Part shown: positions 47,009 to 58,334 of the stretch, one piece after another
Layout: each line of letters starts with the position of its first letter
Position numbering within the stretch: position 1 is the first letter of the stretch
DNA from: Setophaga petechia
Lineage: Eukaryota; Chordata; Aves; Passeriformes; Parulidae
Reading direction: 5' to 3'
Assembly: GCA_024362935.1 (NCBI GenBank)
Contig: JANCRA010000028.1
Span: forward strand, 7,126,476 to 7,190,475
DNA: 64,000 nucleotides
The notes under the pieces: model-generated
The model's database searches: none
Told to the model about the DNA's origin: nothing
Seen by the model: the letters and a program-made list of their open reading frames with translations, nothing else
Translations under genes and position numbers: made by a program

Positions 47009-47653
47009 CAAGGCCATTTTCCCTGGGGTGAGCAGCCAGGAGCAGGAGGGAGCAGAGCAGAGGAGCTGCAGGTCCAGCAGCTGCCACCCATCTCCATTCC
47101 CATGTCTGACCTCAGCATTCCCTCTTTATCCTGTTTTCCAGCTCCTGAGGGTGTCACTCAGGAGTTTGACAGCCCTGCACATCCTCCAGCATGGAAGCTG
47201 CAGAGAGGAGCCAGCCCAGCAGCCAGCACTGAGCTGGGTTTGCTTGGTTTAGTTCTCAATCACTTCCAAAAACAAAAATTGAGCTGCATCCAAGTGAGGG
47301 CTGAAGGGAGGGGTGGGGATTCATCTCCTGGTGGGAGCAGGATCCCATTCCCAGCTCCATCCATCACTCTGCTCTGGGAAAGGAGAGATGTAAGCACAGA
47401 GAAACCTCAGAGTGGAGGCCAGCACAGACCTTGAGGGCATCTCAGGGAGGTCCCACAGCTGCTGGCCACAGGTGGGTCCCCACAGCCTCCTTTGAAGCTG
47501 CCCCACTTCGTTTGAAGTGCCAAATTTTCCCTAGGAGTTGGGATTTCAACCCAAATCTAATCCCGGGCTGGGGAGCTGTGCCTGGCTGCTCCTGTTTTTG
47601 ATCTGGGTTGTTTATAGCCGTGGATGTGTCCCTCAGGAGAGCCTGAGGCAGGG
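47009..47653. other. Non-coding, nothing recognised
   Basis: Unique DNA between the LTR and the tandem repeat. Confidence 0.5.
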
Positions 47654-48650
47654 GCAGCCCCCCAGCCTCTGCTCTCCACAGGCTGCACCAGCTCTCTCCA
47701 GAAGCTTTGCTGGATGTTCTGGGAGCTCAGCTTTTCTGGGAAGGTCCAGCTCAGGCTGAGCCAATTCTCCTTGTGCTTCTGTGTTCATCCCAGTGGGTTT
47801 GGATTGAGCCCTAAAGAGCTGGGGGGGAAGTTTGGTTATTTTTCTTTTTTTTTTCTATTTTTTTTTGTTTCTCTCCAGGATGCTGCCTCCCATCCCCCTG
47901 CATCTGCTGGAGCTTCTGTAACCATGAAAAATGAGATAAAACAACTCCTAACTCTGCATCTGGAGCAAGGGTTTGGTGCTATCAAGTGGCTCCAAAGGTG
48001 ACCATCATCACCAGCACGAGGGTCACCAGTGTCCCACAGACTGACCCAACAGCAAACTGAGCACCAGGACCTCTTGCAGGAGAGATCTGGATAAACCCAG
48101 GCCTCATCTCATCCTTCAAATGTGGGGTTTTTTGGGACAGGAGGTGACAAGTGCAGCCCCCCAGCCTCTGCTCTCCACAGGCTGCACCAGCTCTCTCCAG
48201 AAGCTTTGCTGGATGTTCTGGGAGCTCAGCTTTTCTGGGAAGGTCCAGCTTGGGCTGAGCCAATTCTCCTTGTGCTTCTGTTTTTATCCCAGTGGGTTTG
48301 GATTGAGCCCTAAAGAGCTGGGGGGGAGGTTGGGTTATATTTTGTTTCTTTTTTTTTTTTTGTTTCTCTCCAAGATGCTGCCTCCCATCCCCCTGCATCT
48401 GCTGGAGCTTTTCTAACCATGAAAAATGAGATAAAATAACTCCTAACTCTGCAACTGGAGCAAGGATTTGGTGCTATCAAGTGGCTCCAAAGGTGACCAT
48501 CATCACCAGCACAAAGGTCACCAGTGTCCCACAGACTGACCCAACAGCAAACTCAGCACTGGGACCTCTTGCAGGAGAGATCTGGATAAATCCAGGCCTC
48601 ATCTCATCCTTCAAATGTGGGGTTTTTTGGACACTGGTGTTGGAGAAGAG
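47654..48650 (+). repeat. 499-bp tandem duplication
   Basis: GCAGCCCCCCAGCCTCTGCT starts at 47654 and again at 48153, and the two copies run in step to about 48130 and 48629. They share CAGAAGCTTTGCTGGATG, a T-run block, CCATGAAAAATGAGATAAAA and GGCCTCATCTCATCC. Differences are scattered point changes and T-run length. The same sequence lies inverted at 45641-45930. Confidence 0.9.
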
Positions 48651-49576
48651 CTCTTGGTGTAGTATAAATAGATTTTGGCATGTATAAAAGCCTGGGCAGT
48701 GGCCCAGGGAGGTCCTGGGTGGTGTGAATCTGCTCCTGGCCTTCAGGGTGGGAAAGATTTGCAAAGTTTTTGTGGCTTTTGGAGCAGGTTTGTTTGGGTT
48801 TTTCAACTTTCCTTGACTGATTTAGGGCAGCTTGGGGATAATTTCATTAAATGGGTTTTTCTGGGGTACTGCTGTGGGGTATTTGCTGCTGCAGTGTCCT
48901 GCCTGTGGGAAGAGCTGCAGGAAACCCTGGAGGAGTTCATTCCTTGGGGCTGGGGTGTGCTGGAGCCCATGGATGGTGTTTGGAGGATTTGGGAGATGAT
49001 CCAGCTCTGTCCCAAGGTGAGGAGAGGGTCTGGACCTGCTGCTGTGGGGGACAAGGGGCAGATTTGAAGGATTCCACAGGGGTGAGGTTGAACAAAGTCC
49101 TGGTGCAGATCTGCTGCAGCTGGGGGTGGTGGAGACCTGCCCTGGAGCCTGGATCTGCTCTCCCTGCAGGGCTGTGGGAGAGTGGAAGGTTCAGCTTCAG
49201 CTCAGCCACAAAACTCAGTTCCAGCTGAGGAATTGATGCCAAGGGCAGAGCTCAGCCCTGCAGCCCCTCCTGAAACCTGAGACCACCCCAGGGCAGGGGC
49301 AAAGTCAGGCTCAGCTCCCTCAGAGGACCCAGAACCACGGGGGAGAGGGGAGCTCTCAGCATTTCATGTGCCTGGTGCTGTCCAAGCAGGGTCAGGGGCT
49401 GGAGAGCTGCTCCAGCTCCAGAAATATTGTTTTAATGCAGAATAAGGGTCCTCTGTGCTATCTTCACAATTCACTGCCACTACACCTAATAAAGCAAATG
49501 CTTTCCAAAGCACTTAATAGATATTGCTCATTGGAGAATGAGGAAGGACAGAGCTGAGATTGTATTGGTATGGGTC
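48651..49576. other. Non-coding, nothing recognised
   Basis: Unique DNA with chance frames on both strands. Confidence 0.5.
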
Positions 49577-49830
49577 ATAATACTTCATTTTATATAGTTC
49601 ACATGTGTGAAACCCTTTCTTTGCCCCAAAACAGTTAGGGTGTATTTTAAATAATACTTCATTTTATATAGTTCACATGTGTGAAACCCTTTCTTTGCCC
49701 CAAAACAGTTAGGGTGTATTTTAAATAATACTTCATTTTATACAATTCACATGTGTGAAACCCTTTCTTTTCCCCCAAGCAGTTTGGGTGTATTTTAAAC
49801 AATCTCTTGTATTTAATTTTTGTTTGTCCT
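49577..49830. repeat. 74-bp tandem triplication
   Basis: AATACTTCATTTTATA begins at 49579, 49653 and 49727. Each unit continues GTTCACATGTGTGAAACCC and CAGTTAGGGTGTATTTTAA. The first two are almost identical, the third is diverged, and a decayed fourth runs to about 49860. Confidence 0.9.
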
Positions 49831-49860
49831 CAAACAGCTTGGTCCTGGGGCAAGTGTATT

Positions 49861-50110
49861 TTAACTGTCTGCCTATGGCTGAAATATGAGCTCAGCCAAA
49901 AGGTTTTTAAAATACATATAAAGTAGTTTTAGCTCAGTCAATGGTCTCAGAACAGGGCCTTCTCTGGGGTCTTTGCCTGCAAGAAAACCCTAAAAGTGAT
50001 TGGAGATCACAGCCACATTATGCAAAACACAATTTGCATAATCATCATGCAAATTGAGATGGATAACCAGCTTTAACCAGACTCGAGTTGCTTTCAAGTG
50101 CCTCTTTCTC
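49861..50110. other. Possible regulatory element with POU octamer cluster
   Basis: ATGCAAAA at 50020-50027, ATTTGCAT at 50032-50039 and ATGCAAAT at 50047-50054 put three octamer-type sites in 35 bp. Two are perfect matches to ATGCAAAT, one on each strand. Surrounding DNA is unique and AT-rich. Binding is inferred from the motif only. Confidence 0.4.
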
Positions 50111-50810
50111 AGCTGCTACTTCAATCACTTAAAGGAAAGAAAAAAAAAAAAGAACCAAAAGTTCCAACTTTCCTCTCCTGGTTGAGCAGGGTCACGGGGC
50201 CAGGGAGGGACAGGAGGTGACAAGTGCAGTCCCCGAGTGGCCTGGAGGGGTCACTGGTGGCTTTCACATCCAGGAGACCCCGGAGGGACTGGCCAGAGCT
50301 GGAAGCCCTCGGGACTGGAGGAGCTCAGAGCCATTCTCTGCTCTATCCCAGCTTTCCCAGACCTTTGGGAAGTCTCTGGGTCTCCATCTGCCGACACTTT
50401 GTGGGGACAGAGGACGTGGTGGGATGTTCAGGTGATTTATTGAGAGCTAAGCTGCTCCTCTTGCATCTGAGGGGCTGAGAGTTCTGTCTCCTGCTAAAAA
50501 GGTGTCTGATATTAAATATAACTGTGCAGAGCAAAACAAAACTGACATCTTGCTCGTGCCTTCCCTCCTTCCTGATGTGGAGGGATCATTCCTAGAGGAT
50601 CCCATCTCTCCTGTGAGGGAGCTGGGCCAGGATCTGTTCATCCCCTGGCAGGCACGGGCACAGCAGCTGCACATTTCCAGCTGCTCTCCCTGCCCTCCCT
50701 GTGCCTGGTGCTTTGAGCACAGCAGTGGTTCAGTGGCCATCCTGACAGCTCCTTCCTGGGGAGCTGGGAGCTGCTCATCCATGGCTGGGCTGCTGCTGGA
50801 GCGCTGTGAT
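50111..50810. other. Non-coding, nothing recognised
   Basis: Unique DNA. It contains a segment near 50207-50228 identical to one at 48134-48155. Confidence 0.5.
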
Positions 50811-51520
50811 CCCACATCCATCCTGCATCCCTCCTGCATTGGTCCTGCATCCATCCCGCATCCATCCCGCATCCATCCCACATCCATCCCACATCCATCC
50901 TCCATCCATCCCACATCCATCCTCCATCCATCCCACATCCATCCCACATCCATCCCACATCCATCCTCCATCCATCCCTCATCCATCCTGCATTGGTCCC
51001 ACATCCATCCCACATCCATCCTCCATCCATCCCTCATCCATCCTGCATCCCTCCTGCATTGGTCCCACATCCATCCCACGTCCATCCTTCATTGGTCCCA
51101 CATCCATCCCACATCCATCCTCCATCTATCCCATATCCATCCCACATCCATCCTCTATCCATCCCACCTCCATCCCCCATCCATCCCACATCCATCCCAC
51201 ATCCATCCTCCATCCATCCCACATCCATCCTCCATCCATCCCACATCCATCCTGCATTGGTCCTACATCCATCCCACATCCATCCTCCATCCATCCCACA
51301 TCCATCCTGCATCCCTCCTGCATCCCTCCTGCATTGGTCCCACATCCATCCCATATCCATCCTCCATCCATCCCACCTCTATTTCCCATCCATCCCACAT
51401 CCATCCCACATTCATCCCACCTCTGTCCCACAATGATCCCACATTCCTCCTTCACTGGTCCCCACATCCATCCCCCATCCATCCCATATCCATCCTCCAT
51501 TCACCCCACATCCATCCCAG
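50811..51520. repeat. 11-bp (ATCCATCCCAC) minisatellite
   Basis: About 65 units of ATCCATCC(C/T)(A/G/C)C with occasional insertions such as CTCCTGCATTGGTCC. Because 11 is not a multiple of 3 and the unit lacks stops, all three plus frames give the same [11 protein letters not shown] cycle and minus frames give a Gly/Trp/Met/Asp cycle. The 340- and 289-codon frames here are artefacts. Confidence 0.95.
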
Positions 51521-51815
51521 TTAGGCATCACTTGGAGCTTTTCCTTTTGCTCTCTGCAGGGAAATTCCCGATCATGGTCCTCCCAGGTTTTGGTGATCCG
51601 CAGATCCTGCAGAATCACCCAAAATCTCAGCTCTTCCCCCTCTCCAGCCCCTGGGAGCCCTCGGGCAGCTCCTAACGAAGTCGTTTCTCTTATCTGCAGA
51701 GTGATTAAGGGATATCACTGCATGTCCCCGGAGAAAACAGATTAGGGAGAGCACAGGGTGACCCAGATAAGGACTTTTATCAAGCACAGAGGCGTTGGAA
51801 CACGAGGGGTGACAT
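51521..51815. other. Non-coding spacer between two arrays
   Basis: Unique sequence containing CTTATCTGCAGAGTGATTAAG. No gene recognised. Confidence 0.5.
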
Positions 51816-53357
51816 GAAGATGTCACCTCATTAGTGACAACTGCCCAGGGCTCAGTGCAAACCACCCTGGGTGCATTTCAGCATCTCCCGACCCAGCTGA
51901 CACAGGGGATCAGGTTTCTGCCAAATCCATGGCCCCGTGGCAGGGAAATGAGATCCCAAAGGGTTTTGGGGTGGTCTGAGGACAGGGGTGGAGGAGCTGT
52001 CCCATGGTCTTCAGTCCATGAGATTTCTGGGATAAGAGTGATGGGCACACACCTGAGCGGGAATGGGGTGGAGAGGAGAATTTCAATTTGATTAAACGGG
52101 GTAAAGCAAGGTGTGTAATGTCCCCTGGGTTAAAAGGCAGGATTAAAACCCCTCCTGTGGTGCCAGCACTGCTGGGGATGGAGGTGAGGGGTAAAACCTC
52201 TGAAGATGTCACCTCATTAGTGACAACTGCCCAGGGCTCAGTGCAAACCACCCTGGGTGCATTTCAGCATCTCCCGACCCAGCTGACACAGGGGATCAGG
52301 TTCCTGCCAAATCCATGGCCCCGTGGCAGGGAAATGAGATCCCAAAGGGTTTTGGGGTGACCTGAGGGCAGGGCTGGGACTGCAGCTGTCCTGTGGTCCT
52401 CAGTCCCTGGGATTTCTTGGACAAGAGTGATGGGCACACACCTGAGCAGGGCAGGGGTGGAGAGGGGAATTTCAATTTGATTAAATGAGGTAAAGCAGGG
52501 TCTATAATGTCCCCTGGGTTAAAAGGCAGAACTAAAACCCCTCCTGTGGCACCAACACTGCTGGGCATGGAGGCAAGGGGTAAAACCTCTGAAGATGTCC
52601 CCTCATTAGTGACAACTGCCCAGGGCTCAGTGCAAACCACCCTGGGTGCATTTCAGCATCTCCCAACCCAGCTGACACAGGGGATCAGGTTTCTGTCAAA
52701 TCCTTGGCCCTGTGGCAGGGAAATGGGGTCCCAAAGGGTTTTGGGGTGGTCTGAGGACAGGGGTGGAGGAGCTGTCCCATGTCCTTCAGCCTATGGGGTT
52801 TTTTGGACAAGAGTGATGGGCACACACCTGAGCAGGGCAGGGGTGGAGAGGGGCATTTCAGTTTGATTAAATGAGGTAAAGCAGAGTCTGTAATGTCCCC
52901 TGGGTTAAAAGGCAGGATTAAAACCCCTCCTGTGGCACCAACACTGCTGGGCATGGAGACAAGGGGTAAAACCTCTGAAGATGTCACCTCATTAATGCGA
53001 CAACTGCCCAGGGCTCAGTGCAAACCACCCTGGGTGCATTTCAGCATCTCCCAACCCAGCTGACACAGGGGATCAGGTTTCTGTCAAATCCTTGGCCCTG
53101 TGGCAGGGAAATGGGGTCCCAAAGGGTTTTGGGGTGGTCTGAGGACAGGGGTGGAGGAGCTGTCCCATGGCCTTCAGTCCATGAGATTTCTTGGACAAGA
53201 ATGATGGGCACACACCTGAGCAGGGCAGGGGTGGAGAGGGGAATTTCAGTTTGATTAAATGAGGTAAAGCAGGGTCTGTAATGTCCCCTGGGTTAAAAGG
53301 CAGGATGAAAACCCCTCCTGTGGCACTGCTGGGGATGGAGGTGAGGGGTAAAACCCT
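51816..53357. repeat. Four-copy ~386-bp satellite
   Basis: GAAGATGTC(A/C)CCTCATTA marks unit starts at 51816, 52202, 52591 and 52977, giving periods of 386, 389 and 386. Each unit contains ACTGCCCAGGGCTCAGTG, GCTGACACAGGGGATCAGG, CAAAGGGTTTTGGGGTG, GATGGGCACACACCTGAGC and CCCCTGGGTTAAAAGGCAG. Copies 3 and 4 are the most alike. Similar minus frames in each copy are parallel artefacts of the repeat, broken at different places. Confidence 0.95.
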
Positions 53358-54704
53358 TGGAGCACACACACACCTGCAGGAGCACGGGGATCTGAGCTGA
53401 ATGTACAGAATGGGTAAAATCCTGCTGGAACACTCGAGGGTTTAATGGCAAACAGGAGAAATTGCTGAACCATCTGTCTGTGAGCTCCAGGGAGATGATT
53501 CAGGACTCGGGGGTAGGAAGAGGGGCGACTTTGGGAACACTTTGTGTCTTGAGGAACAAACCAGCCCCCAAGAGAACGGAGATGAGGGATGACTTCATCG
53601 TGCAGTGCTGGCACACAGCACAGCCCAAACCTCGTCCCTGCTGAGAGAGGAGCATCAAAAATAAATTAACAAAAAGAAAACTCCCGATTTCCATAAGGAG
53701 GAGCAAATAGAATCTGATTCCAGCCCTTTCCTATTGCTGCAGCCAGCAGTGAGCAGTGTCTGACACTCAAGAGTGCTGAAACTGGGATTTTTTTTCTTGT
53801 TTTCCTGCTTCAGTAGTGCACAGGTGTGGGAAGGAGGGAGAAAACAGAGAAACAAATGTCTTGGCAAATGCTAAAAAAAGGAATGCGTTCCCTAAAAATA
53901 CAGGTAGCAGCATTTGAGAGGAATCAAAGAAAATAATGGACTATGAATGACCAGAAGGGTCAAAGAAAATAAGAAAGCACTTAGAGAGAGCAGGGGATTT
54001 ATTTCTGTGTCAGAATGCCTCTGTTGTTAGAGCCAGATGGCAAAATTGTAAAACATCAGTGGGAAAGGTAGGGATGCTCCACAGATATTCCAAATCCAGA
54101 AAAAATAAAAAGGAGGCAGGAGCTTTTATTTGCTGCAGTTCCCAGTGCAGGAGGGGCTGGAGGGCATCCAGAGATGCAGCTGTAAAATTGGTCCCCAAAT
54201 TCTTCTTCCAGCTTCTCCAAGCTTCTTCCACCCAAATCATTAAAAACTGGGAGATTCCCAGGGTGATGAGGGATCCCTAAATTATTGCAACTTTTAGGGA
54301 AGTAACTGGGTCATCCTAAAGCAAAGGAAAATCCATTTGGGGTTTAACTGGTGAAGGAGCTGGGAACACCTCTGTGAGTTGGTGAGGGGTAGATTGGGTG
54401 GATTTGAGGTTTCTCCAAGAATTTTGGCTTGTGGCCTCTTGTTTCCTTCAGGAGTATTGTGGGGAATTAAAAGGATCCTGGTTTGCTGGAGGGGTCACTG
54501 ATGTAATAACAGAGGGATCAATGGATGTTTGTTCCCATGGATTCTTCCCCTGGTTCAGTGCCATTTAATAACCTGCTGAGGGACAGGAACAACCACAATG
54601 AAGTGCAAGAATCACAGTGAGAGGGGGGAAAATCCAGCAGGGACATCCCCAGTGGCAGCAATGGGGTGAAATGATCCCACTGTTCCATCAGGGCCACACA
54701 ATGG
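53358..54704. other. Non-coding, nothing recognised
   Basis: Unique DNA. No repeat or gene recognised. Confidence 0.5.
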
Positions 54705-55528
54705 GTGTTCCAGGCTGCTGGGGAGCAGGAAAATCCAGCATTTTTTATATCTACATGCCCAGGGCAAAGGATCAGCCTTTAAACAGTGACTCTGAGTCAG
54801 CAGGGATCTCTATCTCCAGCAAGAGGAGGAGGCTGGGGGTCCCAGGTGATCCCTTTCCTCATCCCTACTGCAATTCAAATCAGCATTATCCCTAAAATCC
54901 ATCACTGTTCGTGTGCCTCATTATCCAAGGAGCTGTTAAAGCACCAGGCAAGGTCAGGCCTGGAGCAAGGTGTGAAAAGCAGGAGCTGAGATGTGTAAAT
55001 GTGGGATTTAGGGCATTTTTGGGGTGGTTTTGAAGGAAGTTTCAGCAGGGATGGCTCCATCAGCATCCCACAGCTCGCTTGCTTCATCCTGGAGGGTGGA
55101 ATGGAGGGAGGTGCTTCATCCTGGAGGGAGGTGTTCCAGGCTGCTGGGGAGCAGGAAAATCCAGCATTTTTTATATCTACATGCCCAGGGCAAAGGATTA
55201 GCCTTTAAACAGTGACTCTGAGTCAGCAGGGATCTCTATCTCCAGCAAGAGGAGGATGCTGGGGGTCCCAGGTGATCCCTTTCCCCATCCCTACTGCAAT
55301 TCAAATCAGCATTATCCCTAAAATCCATCACTGTTCCTGTGCCTCATTATCCAAGGAGCTGTTAAAGCACCAGGCAAGGTCAGGCCTGGAGCAAGGTGTG
55401 AAAAGCAGGAGCTGAGATGTGTAAATGTGGGATTTAGGGCATTTTTGGGGTGGTTTGGAAGGAAGTTTCAGCAGGGATGGCTCCATCAACATCCCACAGC
55501 TCACTTGCTTCATCCTGGAGGGTGGAAT
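54705..55528 (+). repeat. 426-bp near-identical tandem duplication
   Basis: GTGTTCCAGGCTGCTGGGG starts at 54705 and 55131. The two copies differ at only a handful of positions over about 395 bp. The junction has a small extra duplication of CTTCATCCTGGAGGG near 55084-55130. Confidence 0.95.
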
Positions 55529-56768
55529 CGTTGAAAGGAGCTGTTCCCCCCTGGATCACCCATCCCTGATCCCAGCTGGGATCCTCTGGGGCTGGCTGGG
55601 GTGGTTACATGCATTATTCTTTTTTAAGCTGAAAATAAGGAAATAACACTCTGAGCTCCTTGCTCCCACACTGGAATCACAACCAGCCATGAATAATTCA
55701 TTTTCAAATAATTAATTATTCAGCTTATTTCTTCATTAGCTGAAGAACCTGAACGTAATTAGCTGCTTACCTCCACAAAAAGTACCAACTTTTTCTGGCA
55801 CAAATAAATAAAATATGAGCAGATTTTCACCCCAGAAAAACCCAAACAACCCAGCCACTGGTGACCCTTTAGAGCAGGGTCCCTGAGGATTCTTCTGAGA
55901 GTTCTCATGCTGCTGCTTATCCATGGAGGTGGAATTGGATCAAGGTCTCCCAGTGTTCCCCTGGAGAGAATCCCTAAAAATCCGATCTGAGCCAGCTGGG
56001 ATGAGGTTGGAGGTCATTGAGGGATCTGGTGGAACTTTCTCAGCCTGGTTTCCAGAGCTGCCACATCTCCTGGGGAATGGGGGCAATGCTGCCTTCCCAT
56101 CTCCTTCAAAAATTGGTGTACTGTGCTTGTGGATCCTTTTAAAATTTATCCTTCCAGGTGAGACTTGCCCCATGCCATGGGCTGTGGATAAAACCCTGCT
56201 GGGATCCTGAATTCCCAAAGGTGTTGGCAGAGATGGACATGAGGAAAGTCCTTGTCCCTCATCCCTTGTCCCTTGTCCCTTTAGCTGGCATTCCTTTTCC
56301 CATCAGGGCTTAGCAGGGAGGCTTTGAGGGGAAAACTGGACCTTTCCTTGCCTTGTCCTGCCTGTTCCCCTCTCATTCCTGTGGCTGTGGAGGGGAATTT
56401 CCTGGGAAAAGCTCCAGTTTTCCATGCAGCTGCTTGGTTTCACTGGTGGCTTGTGGCTGGCAGCAGTGTCATCCCAGCCAGGGCCTCCTGGAATGGATCC
56501 TGGGGGTTTTCCTGCTTTGCTCTGTCCTCTGCAGCCACCTCAGGCCTGTCTGGTTGTGTTTTCATTGGCAGGGCAGGAATTTCTCCTCCTCACCACCCTG
56601 AATGTCCCTGCTGGATTTGGGAACTCCTGGCCCTGTGGGCTCTGTTATCCCTGGCCTTGCTCCTGCTCTGCTCCTCCACTCAACATCCACCCAGGCTCTG
56701 GGATCAATCCCTGTCTCCCCTTTGCTCTGCTGTCTCACACAACCAGAGGAGGGTTGGGGGGAGCAGAA
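55529..56768. other. Non-coding, nothing recognised
   Basis: Unique DNA. A TAATTAATTATTCAG patch lies near 55708. Frames near 56324-56845 lack coding bias and run into an antisense LTR. Confidence 0.5.
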
Positions 56769-57268
56769 TGTCAGGAAAATTAATCCACAAACACCAAAGG
56801 TTTATGTCCAAAAAGGAGACAGAGGAGTCCTTTTACTTTATTTGAATAATGTGAGAGGCCATGGGGCATTCCCCTGGGATCTCTCCAATTTTTGGAGGAT
56901 GCAGCCTCCTTTTAATCCCAATTTCCCAGCCATATTTCCCTTCTTTCTTTCTCCATTTCTGAGGTATTTGAGAGGTTCAGACTTCTCAATATGCCTGATA
57001 TCAAAAGTTTCCCTCTAATGTATAACCCTCCCTTTTAATTGTTAATTCTTATGGAATTCAGGGCTTTTTCTTCCCCATTGTTTCTTTCATCTCTCAATGT
57101 CTAGTTTTGTTTATCATCAAACCTAAAGTTTATTTGTAAAAGCAAATACCTTTTTCCAATCATCAATCATTGGAATCCTTCCCATTGTTTCTTTTATTTT
57201 CCAGAGCTAGTTTCATCTACCAGCAGCCCCACAGCTTGTTTGTAAAGCCAAATCCTCTATTCCTCTCA
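56769..57268 (-). mobile_element. Solo LTR, minus strand, copy B, with internal duplication
   Basis: It matches 18478-18880: TGTCAGGAAAATTAATCC, CAAACACCAAAGGTTTATG, GGAGGATGCAGCCTCCTTTT, TATAACCCTCCC and a GTTTATTTGTAAAAGC end. It is about 95 bp longer, because CATTGTTTCTTT(C/T)AT...GTAAA(A/G)CAAAT is present twice in tandem (near 57076-57146 and 57184-57250). Confidence 0.72.
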
Positions 57269-57814
57269 GGAAGACCCCAATTTCTTGCTCTGAAGAAGGC
57301 TCTGATCCCCTGTTTGGGGCATCCCTCTGCCTTCCCCCTCCTCCAACAGCTCCAAGAGCTCCTTCCCAAGCTTTGTGATCCTCTTGCAGCTTTCAGGATC
57401 AGACTTGGCAGGGAAAGAGCTGGAGATGTCAGGGCTGCCTCCCTGGGGCTGTGAGCTCTGGTTTCACACCTGGGGCACAGCCAGGGGAAGCTCCATCCCA
57501 CAGAGGGCTCAGGTGGGGATGGGTGGCTGGAGGTGCCTTTTGCTCCCGTGGGAGAAGGAGCTTGGGGCAGGGCCAGAGCTGGGACAATCCTGGCAGCTCT
57601 CTGGCCATTAATTCCTCCCCTTCACAGAGGGGTTGGAGTACTCAGCATTCCATGGTGTCCCTGGCAGCCCAGGCTGGCCCAGCAGAGCCTTCTGGTAGCT
57701 GCAGGAATAGTCCCAGGCACTGGGATTTGTGGATTTTGGGGTCACAGGGGCTGCTGCAGGAAGCCCTGGGATGGCCTTTGGATCCCGTGCACCTGCTGGA
57801 TGCCCCTGTGAGTC
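57269..57814. other. Non-coding, nothing recognised
   Basis: Unique DNA with chance frames. Confidence 0.5.
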
Positions 57815-57990
57815 CCAGCATGGTTTGGGTTGGAAGGGACCTTAAAGCTCATGGAATTCCCACCCTGCCATGGGAATTCCCACCCTTCCACTGTCCCAGA
57901 TTGCTCCAAATCCTGTCCAACCTGGCCTTGGGCACTTCCACAGCTTCTCTGGACAAGCTGTTCCATCAGGATTTCAGCCCATTCCAGTGA
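57815..57990 (-). mobile_element. CR1 LINE 3' tail
   Basis: On plus: CATGGTTTGGGTTGGAAGG, GACCTTAAAGCTCATGG, CCAACCTGGCCTTGGGCAC, GGACAAGCTGTTCC. This is the reverse complement of the CR1 3' end. It contains a small GGGAATTCCCACCC duplication. Confidence 0.85.
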
Positions 57991-58334
57991 TCCTGCCACT
58001 CCCCAGCGCTATTTTGGCAGTGCTGGCTGTGATTGCTGTCCCGGAGCTCCCAGCCCTGCTTCCCTCTCCCCCTGCACGTGCTGCCAGCTCCTCTTTCTCC
58101 TGCCTTCCTGTTTGCCATGCAGTTCTGCTTGAGCTGGCTCTGTCAGCTCCACGCTTTCCTGCCTTTCTGCTGAGCTTGGTTGGAGCTGTGCAGGCTTTAT
58201 CCCACTCCTTTTTTTATTTATTCCTATTCTTCTGCCTTGTACCAGAGCCAGGAGTGCCTCAGCTCTGCAGCTGTGTGCTGTGTACACCCTGTACCTTCCT
58301 GTGTGTTCACACTAACTTTTCTGTGCCCTAAATA
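57991..58334. other. Non-coding, nothing recognised
   Basis: Pyrimidine-rich unique DNA. Confidence 0.5.

Noticed and set aside
50502..51675. 340- and 289-codon plus frames rich in His, Pro and Ile
   Set aside because: Product of an 11-bp stop-free repeat open in every frame.
51910..52987. Related ~85-120-codon frames in each 386-bp unit
   Set aside because: Parallel frames are expected from any tandem repeat. They start and break differently between units and have no domain.
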